Positions 23,540 to 32,500 of a DNA stretch of 64,000 nucleotides are shown piece by piece (within the stretch, counting starts at the first letter, position 1; the number at the start of each line of letters is the position of its first letter). The position numbers and the translations under genes were made by a program. Below the pieces are notes generated by a model. It was given only the letters and a program-made list of their open reading frames with translations, did no database searches and was not told the origin of the DNA. This DNA is from Actinoplanes utahensis (GTDB lineage: Bacteria; Actinomycetota; Actinomycetes; Mycobacteriales; Micromonosporaceae): positions 1 to 64,000 of the forward strand of contig NZ_BOMZ01000089.1 of NCBI RefSeq assembly GCF_016862455.1, written 5' to 3'.

Positions 23540-26500
23540 GTGGCAGAACGCCCGGGGGACTGGTCGGCGCTGAAGATGTCCGGCGATCCCACGCCCGGCG
23601 ATCCCGACGTGCTGCTCGCGGTCGCCGACTACATGGACGCGATGGCCCGCAACGCGGAGACCGCCGACACCGGGCTGGGCCAGGTGGTCGCCAAGAGCGG
23701 CGAGGGCGCGTTCGTCGGCAAGACCGCCGACTGGCTGCGGGAACAGGTCAGCACCGAGATGCGCGGCTTCGTCGCCGGCGTCAAGCAGGCCTTCTCGGCG
23801 GCCGGCCCGGCGATCCGCTCGTACGTCTCCGCGTTGCGGGAGGCCCAGGCCCGCGCCGATCGGGCGCGCAACGAGGCAGCCGGGGCCGCCGGCGACGAGG
23901 CCCGGCTCGCCACGCTGAAAGCGGACGCGGAAGCGGCCGGCGCCGACCTCAAGCGCGCCGCCTCCACCGCGCAGCAGGCGATCCGCGACGCCGCCGGATT
24001 CATCACCTCACCGAAGACACCGAAGTCGGCGTGCGACATCTTCTGGGAGGTCTTCGGCTGGATCACCCTCGTCATCACGATCGTCGCGATCTTCATCGGC
24101 GGCCCGCTCGGCCTGATCGCCTTCGGCATGAACGCCGCCCTGGCGGTGAAGGCGATGGTGGACTTCGCCAGCGGCAAGACCAACGCCCTCGGCCTGGTCC
24201 TCGGCCTGCTCGGACTGCTCGGCCCCAGCACCAGGCCGCTGATCGCCCTGGGTGACCTGGTGAAGCTGACCAGCACCGCGTGGCGCAACCTCAAGGCGTT
24301 CACCGGCGCCGGCGTGCAGACCCTCGGCAAAGGCATCGGCGACTTCTGGCGCATGGTGTCCACCTTCAGTCTCACCACGGTGCTGCGCGGCGTCGGCGAC
24401 ATCGCCGTCACGCTCGGCAACACCGTCAAGGTGGGGGCGCTCGCCATCCCCAAGGTGGTCAGCTCCCTGGACGGCCTGGCCGTGCGCGGGTTCGTCACCC
24501 TGACCAACTTCACGCTCAAGACGGTGCCGAACGCGGTGGTCCGGGGAGCGACCGCGCTCCCGGGTTTCGCCGCCGGCCTCGGGCGGTCCCTGAAGAACGG
24601 TGCGATCACCACCGGCAACTTCCTGAAGCAGGAGTTCGGCGGCTGGAAGTGGCTGCGTATCTTCCTGCCGCTCGCCGGGCACGAGATCGGCCGGTTCGGG
24701 GTGGCCGGTGCCTTCAAACTCGGCGTACTGGGCCGAGGGCTGGCAATGAAGCCGTACGCCGGCTTGGCCGCGCTCAGCGGCGGCGTACGGCTCGCCGAGG
24801 GCATCACCACCGTCAGCATCGTCAAACCCGGCGGTACGCCGCCGGGCGGCGGCATCCACTTCAGCCCGGGCGGCCTGCACCTGCCGGACCTGACCGAGAA
24901 CTCGTTCGGCGGGGTGCGGGCGCCCGGCGGCAACGGCGTCTCGGCCGTCGGCCCCGACTTCGCCGGGCTGCGCGGGCCACTCGCGACGCCCGATCTCGCG
25001 GGACTGAAGGGCCCGGTCGGCCTCGGCTCGCGCGGTCCGCTCGTCACCCCGGAACTGCCGGGCATGCCTCGCCTCCCCGGGCTGCGTCCCGGCGGCGGCG
25101 CCGCTTTCGATATGCCGGGCGCGGTCGACCTGGGTCTGATCAACAAGATCGACACGTCGACGCTCCGAGCTCTCGACACCAGCGTCGCCCAGGTGAAGCC
25201 GCACGTCCCGGGCGGTATCGGCGCGGTCACGCCACCCAGCCTGCGGATCGGCGACCTGGGCGCCGGCCTCAACCGGTTCACCGGCGGAGTGGACGGGCTG
25301 GCCGGCTTCGCGAGCCCCGAGATCCGGGCCCTCAACACCGGCGACATCAGTGCGGTCCGGATCTCCGACACCGGAGTCTCGTTCAACCTCGGTGCGGCGG
25401 AGAAGGGGATCATCCCCGCCAACCTGCCCGGCGGCGCGACGCCCACCGTGCAGGTGGGCCTCGCCGGCCGGGCCGACCTCGGCGGCCTGCGTGCCGTCCA
25501 GCATGGCGCCACCCCCCACCTGCCGTCCGGCACGACGTTCGGCCGCCTGGACGTCACGTCGCCGGAGATCTCCCTCAACCGGGCCATGGGCCTGCTGGCG
25601 GACACGCCGCCGGCCGGCCGGCTCGACGCCGGCGTCCCCTCGCCGGCCGGCCTGCCGCACCAGCCGCCCCGCCCCGACCAGGCCGGTGCGCAACTCACCC
25701 ACCTGCAAGCGCTCGATCAGCTCAAACGCGCCCACGACACGCTGGCGAACGCCTCCGGGGACGCGCTGTCGATCGCCCGTGCGCAGAAGGACGTACGGGT
25801 GGCCGAGTCTCTGGTCCGCCGGACCGCGGACGGCATCCGCATCGAGCAGCCGGCGATGCCCGGCCCCGCCGCCGTCGCCAGGGTCGACGTCACCCCGCCG
25901 AAACCGGCCGAACCGGTCGGGGAGGAGCTGCGACTGCTGCAGGACCGCCTCGTCACGCTGCGCGGCACCGACGAGCCGTCACCGGATCTGGCCGGCCTGG
26001 AGCTGCAGTTGCGTCTCGAACGGCTGCGCTCGGCCCCGGAACCCGGCCCGGCGCCCGGCCTCGCGGACCTGCCGCCGGTGCCGACGCACGCGATCGACGA
26101 CGGCGTCGGCGCGCTGGAGGCGCGGCTGGCCGCACTGCGCGGCACCGACGAACCGTCACCGGAGATGATCGGCCTGGATCTGGAACACCGGCTGCACCTG
26201 CTGCGCGGAGGCGACGGGCCCACCGAACTGGACCCGGCCGCCTTCCCGGACGTTCCGGCGTTGTCACCGGCGGAGGGCATCGCCCGCGTCACGGCGATCC
26301 AGCGTCTCGAACGCCTGGAGAACGACCTGGGCCTGGCCCGCGCGGAACAGCCGCCGGCAATCGGTGGGCCGGGCCGCGCCGGTGAACCGGTCCGGGCCGA
26401 CGACGCGGTGCTGCAGGCCCGGCTGGACGCGCTCGGCCGCACCGACGGGGTGCTGAACCTTCCCGACGTGCCGCGGACCCCACCGGTTGTCCCCTCCGGC

Positions 26501-29500
26501 GGCGCCGAGCTCACCGTACGCCTGGATCAGCTCGTCGCCGACGCGCGCCGGGTGGATCTACCGCGCCACGAGTGGCGGTCGATCAGCACGGACGTGCGTA
26601 CCGCCGTCGAACAGGGGCGGCACGGCGACGCGGCGCGACACCTGACCACGCTGCACGACCGGATCGACCGGCACATCGTGCACCAGCGGCTGGACGACTT
26701 CCGCACACACATCGACGCCGGGCACCACCGGGCCGCCCAGCTCGGCATGGACAAGGTCACGTGGCTCGAACACGCGGTCGGTATCGAACGGGCGGCCGCC
26801 GCCGGGCGCACCGGCGAACTGCACGCGCTGCTCGACGCGTACGAGAACGCGTTGTCCGAGAGTCTCACCCTGCAGAGACTCGGCGACCTGCCGGACCCGC
26901 CGTCCGGCGGCGCAGCCGACGAGGGCGTGGACCGGGCCGGGGCAGCCGGCGACGATCCGGGCGATGTGCGGGCTCGCCTCGACGCGCTGCCCGACGGACC
27001 GGCCCGGGGCCCCGGAACGGACTCCCCGGATCTGCGGGCCCGGCTCGACGACCTGCGCGGCGGCGCGGCCCCCGATCCGGAACTGGAGACCCTGGAGTTG
27101 CAGGCCCGGCTCCAGAACCTGCGCGGCGGTGGCGACTTCGCTCCGGGCGACCTCCCGAACCTGCCGGACGTGCCCACCCACAGTCCGGCGGACGACGCCC
27201 TGGCGAAGCGGCTCGCCGCGCTGAGGGACGGCGTTCCCGGCATGAGCGCGGCCGAGCACGCCCGCTGGAACGCGGAATTCGCCCATGCCGCCGACGAGGC
27301 CGCCGACCTCGACGTGCTGACCCGCTATCACGACCGGGTCGGCACGCTGCGCCGGGACGCCGGCCTGGCCGAGATCCGCGACGGGTCCGGCCCGCTTCCC
27401 GCCGCGGAACAGCGAGCCTGGCAGGACCTGCTGGCCCGGGTCGGTGACGATCCCACCGGCCTGGACGTCGTGCACACCGGCTACTCCGCCCGGATCGCCG
27501 AGTTCCGGGCGGAGACCGGCGCCCGGATCGACGCCGCGCTGTCCGCGCCGGACCACACACGGTCCCTCGGCTCGCGGGTGGACGAGGCTCTCTCGGGGCT
27601 GTCGCCGGAACTGCGCGCCCGTAACGCCGCCGAGCACACCACTCTCTCCGATCGGCTCGCCGCGCTGCGTGGTGGTGACGAGCCGACGGTGGTCGATCCC
27701 GGCCCGGCGGCGCCGCGCGGTGGTGACGGGCCGGCCGGCCCGCGAGGTACGGGCGGCGACGTGGGCGCGCTGGTCTTCCCGGACGTGCCGGCCACCGTCG
27801 TGAAGGCGCCGGAGCCACCGGCCGCCGCGAAAGGCGACGCGGCATCGCCGCAGCCGCCGGCCGCGCCGAAGGGTGACGCCGGTTCGCCGCAGCCGCCGGC
27901 CGCGCCGAAGAGTGACGCCGGTTCGCCGCAGCCGCCGGCCGCGCCGAAGGGTGACGCCGCATCGCCGGAGCCGCCCCGGACCCGACCGGGTGACGAGGTG
28001 GCCCAGCTCACCGCCCCGCAGCGGCCGCCCGTCGCGGAGACGACCACGATGCCGCCGCGGGACCTGCTCGGTGGCGGCCGAGCGCCGGAACCCCGCGTGG
28101 TCGAGGTGGACGCGGAACGGTGGACGCCGCTGGACGACGCCTTCCGCTTCGAGCGTGCCGGTGAGGCCGATCCGCCGAAGGTGACCCGTCCACCGGCCGG
28201 CGGTGAGCGTGTGGCGGTCCGCTACCAGCTCACCGCGGGTGACCAGGAGATGCTCTTCACGCTGCGGGTTCATCTCGGCGGCGACGCGGCCGGGTTCGCC
28301 GACGTGCGGGCCGGCACCCTGACCGGCGTCGACCGGTTTCTCAACGCGCCCGGCTACCGGCTGCCCGGGACGGACGTGCCGATCCGGGTGTCGGTCGAGT
28401 TCGTCGACGACCCGGCGCGCGCGCACGCGCACGTCACCGTGGCCGGGCCCGGGTCTGCGACGAACCAGGCCACCTGGGCCGCGGGCCGCCCGCCGGCGGC
28501 CTACGCCCACGAGGTGGTGCACTACCTCGGTGTCAAGGACGTCCAGCCGCCGCCTGGGGCGCTGCTGCACGGGCCGGCACAGCCCGGTCACGTCCACGGC
28601 GACCTGATGGGCGGCCACGACGGCGACGGCGAGTACGTGCTCACGCCCGGCGCGCTGGCCCAGATCGCCGACGTGCTCGCCCCGCACTTCTCCGGCTCGC
28701 CCGTGCCCGACCCGGTCACGCTCGTCGAGCCGGGCCACCGCGCCGGTGACTTCTGGGCCACCGGCATCGACATCCCGCCGAAGGTCACCGAGACGATCGC
28801 GCCGCCGGAGCGGATCCCGCTGCAGATGATCGATCCGCCGGAACAGATGCCGTTGACCTCGGTGAACCCGCCGGAGCTGGTCCCGGCGAACTCCCTGCCC
28901 GGCCTGTACCACGACCACCCTCACTACCTGTACGAGGTCGACACCATCGCCGGCGTGGACGTCCTGATCCGGCAGCTGGACGAGAGTGTGAACGCCGTCG
29001 TCCGGGCGCGGATGGACGGCTCCTGGCGGGGCGACGTCCCGATCCTGGCGGAGCGGGCGGTGCGGGCGCCGGAGATCGGGCAGGCGTTGCGGGACGATCC
29101 GCAGTCGTTCTTCACGACCGGCGGGCGCAGTTTCGATGTGCGCGACGGGGCGTACGGCTGGCATCGGGTGACGGTGGAGCCGGTCGCTGACGTGGCCGCC
29201 GCCCGGGTGGTGGATCAGTCGGCGGACCGGGCGAAGTTCGACACCCGCGCGGATCAGGCGGGTGGCTCGAAGCAGGTGGTGACCTCGGGCGGGAACGGGT
29301 CGCTGGGGGCCGGCGTGATGTTCCCGCAACGTCTGGGCTACGGCGCCGGGGGCAGCGCCGAGGTGGCGCTGGCACGGCCGCAGGAGTCGGTCGAGACGAC
29401 GGTGCGGCTGACCGATTCGCACAACGTGCGCAGCGGCTCCGGTTCGCAGTTGGTGGAAGCGCCGGTCCGGTTCCAGGTGACGGCCACGGACGTACGCGGA

Positions 29501-32500
29501 CCGGTCACCGGCCCCGCGACGACAGCCCCACCGGTGACCGCCGCGGTGGCCTTCCGCTCCGTCGACGATCTCGCCACCGCGACACCCCGTACCGCCACCA
29601 GGATCGACGTCGCCGCCGAGCGGACCGCGATGCTGGTGGAGCACTTCACCCCGGTCCGCATCCTCACCGCCGGGCTCGACCTGCACGACGGCGACACCCC
29701 CACCACCGGCTGGAACCGGGTGGCCGAGGAGATCCTGACCCGGCTCGCCCCGACCAAGGCGGTCGTCCCGGGCACCATCGGCGCCGGTGAGGCACGTGGC
29801 CTGTTCGCCGAATCGTCGATCCTCGCCAATCTGATGCCGGCTCTGGACGGCCCGGTGCACCCGCCGCTGATCACCAGCAAGCACGGCTCGCACGCCCTCT
29901 CCCTGGAACTGCGTGCCGTGCTGCCGGACCTGCTGGTGCGCGCGGACATCGGCAGGTCGTCGTTCCGCTGGCAGCCGGGTCTCACCACCGGGACGAAGAC
30001 GACGCAGATCAGCCGGGTCGGTGGTGCGATCTCGGTGGTGCCGATCCGGTGGGGTTTCGCCGCCGCCTTCACCCAGTTCCGCCTCTTCGGAGGCTTCTTC
30101 CGCTCGACGGCCGCCACTGCCGGGCAGAGCGGCATGACCCGAGCCGGCACCGAGTTCAAGGACGTCGCGAACGTCGCGGTGGAGGCGCACTTCCGGCTCA
30201 CGGTCACATCGGCGCTGCGGGAGACGTACGGGTCCCGGATGCCGTTCACCGACGGCGCGGTCCCGCCGATGACCGTCGACCTGGTCGTGCTCGGGCGGCT
30301 TCCGCAGGAGAAGATCACCGAGCTGATCACCGGGCAGCGTACCTTCCTCCCGTCACCGCTGACGTGGCATGTGCCGCCGTACGCGCTCACCGGTGGCCGG
30401 TCGGTCACCTACGGTCTGACCGGTTTCGCCGAACTGCACGCGGACGTGACCGCCCTGGTCCGCCGGTTCGAGGGTGGCTTCCTGCCGAAGTTCGGCAGTC
30501 CCGAGGCGACCCGGATGGGCGACGCGCAGGCGCCGAACGAACGCCAGGTCAACCAGTCCGAACTGGATCGGGTGCTGTCCCCGGCCGGGCTCCGCCAGGG
30601 GATGCCGGCGCTGCTCACCTCCGGGCTCGTCGCCGACCTGGTCCGTACCTCGGCCTTCCAGACCCGGCATCTCGTGGTGCACGTGACCGGCCGCTATGCC
30701 GGTGATTTCACCCATGCCGGCGTCGAGAAGGGCACCGGGGTCCGCCACTCGCGAGTGGACGGGACGCAGCAGAAGATCGTGGCCGGCGGGCAGTGGCGGG
30801 CCGGCGCGGCCGTCGAGGGCGGCGGTGTCTTCCGGCTGGTCGGCAAGGTGGCGACGGCGCTGGTGCCCTCCGGGGCGCTGGAGTTGCGCGGCCGCTTCGG
30901 CCGGCAGAGCGGCGCCCAGCTCACCGGCCAGCAGGTGCGGCTCAACGGCGGCAGCCCGGACTCGCAGGCGTTCGGCAACCAGTTGGAGATCAGGGTCTCG
31001 GTGTACGCGTACACCGAGCGCCTCGGCCGGGACCCGGGATCGCGGGTCAAGGTGGGCCGGGTGATCCGGCAACGGTTCCCGCGCCCCGCCGACGGGCAGC
31101 CCGCCCCCGAGACGAAGCAGGTCGCGCACATCGGCGACGCCACCATCACCCGGTACCGGCTGACCCGGCAGCGACCGGTCACGGTCCTGTTCGACAACGC
31201 GTCGGTGACCGCGGCGCCGATCGAGCGGCCCCCCGTGCTCACCCCGCGTGACACCGGCGGCGACCCGATGAACGTGCGGCGAGCGACCCGGTTCGACCTC
31301 GGCACGCTGCGGGACTGGGTGGACGGCGCCCCGCGCAGTGACGTGTCCGACTGGCTCTCCGTCGAGGCGATGCCGGGCAGCCCGTTCGTGCTGAAGCTGG
31401 CCCGCGACGTCGTCGAGGCCACCCAGCTGTACGCCGACCGGGCGTCCCGGACCCGGCTCGGCGGCCTGCGCGGCACCGGCGCGCTGCTGGAGGGCATGCC
31501 GCTGTGGGCCGGCCTGCTGCGCCGGTTCACCGAATCGGAGCAGGCCGGCGCGCTGCGCACGATGATCGAAGGCCGATGGCACGTCGACAAGGTCGCTGCG
31601 GAGAACGACGGCGCGGCGGTGGACCTGGTGGTCTCGGCCGCGCTCACCAACCCGGAGATCATGCCGGCCCACGGGCTGATCACGACCGAGTCGGCGACGG
31701 CCGGTGGTGTCGAGGTGGACACGGCCCGGACCAGGGAGTGGCAGACCGCATTGCGCGGCAACGTCTCGGCGAATCTGCGCAAACCCGGCGACAGCAAGAG
31801 CACGAGCGGTGGCGGCGGACTGATCAACGCCGGTTACGAACGGTTGCTGTACTCCCGGGAGAACCGGGACAGCGGCAGCCTGTCCGGGGCGATCGAGCGC
31901 AACCTCAACAACCGTAAGGGCCGGACCCGGTCGTACCTGGTCAAGTTCGACATGCGGGTCTCGGTCGGCGCCGAGGTGACCACCGACCCGGCGCGGTACG
32001 CGATCATCCCGCAGGCCGTGCGTACCGGCGACTGGCTGCACCACCACAAGTCGGTGCGCCGGGACGGCGTCATCACCAACGCCGTCTACCTGCGGCTGCC
32101 GGCCGACGCCGTGGCGAAGCTCGGGCTGCTGCCCCGTCTCGGCGGCGACACGGCCGGAATCGGGGCGCCCTGGACACCCGGCCCCGCCGCGGAACTGCGC
32201 CTGCTTCCCGGCCACGGCCCCGGGCTCGGGTTGTACGCGTTCCGGGACACCCCCGCGCTCACCGGCACGATGATCGAGGCGATGACCGCGGCCCTCACCC
32301 GGCTGAACCCGGCCCAGCGCGCCACCCTGGAGAAGGTCCTCGGCTCGCTGACCGGCGCCGGCCTCGACGACCCGATGCTGAACCGGCGCCGCCTGCTGCA
32401 TCTGCTGACTCCGGCGGGTATCGCCCAGCACTGGCCCGCCATGGTCGACGGCGGGGCGTCCGTGCTGCACGTGACGCCGGGCCGGATGACCCAGCACGCA

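Noticed and set aside
27820..27975. CRISPR-like repeat array
   Set aside because: Repeats are contiguous, 39 bases, in frame and coding; no spacers.
26558..30190. 1210-codon minus-strand frame opposite the giant gene
   Set aside because: Repetitive Arg/His/Gly/Val product typical of antisense frames in high-GC DNA; the plus strand has clear domains.
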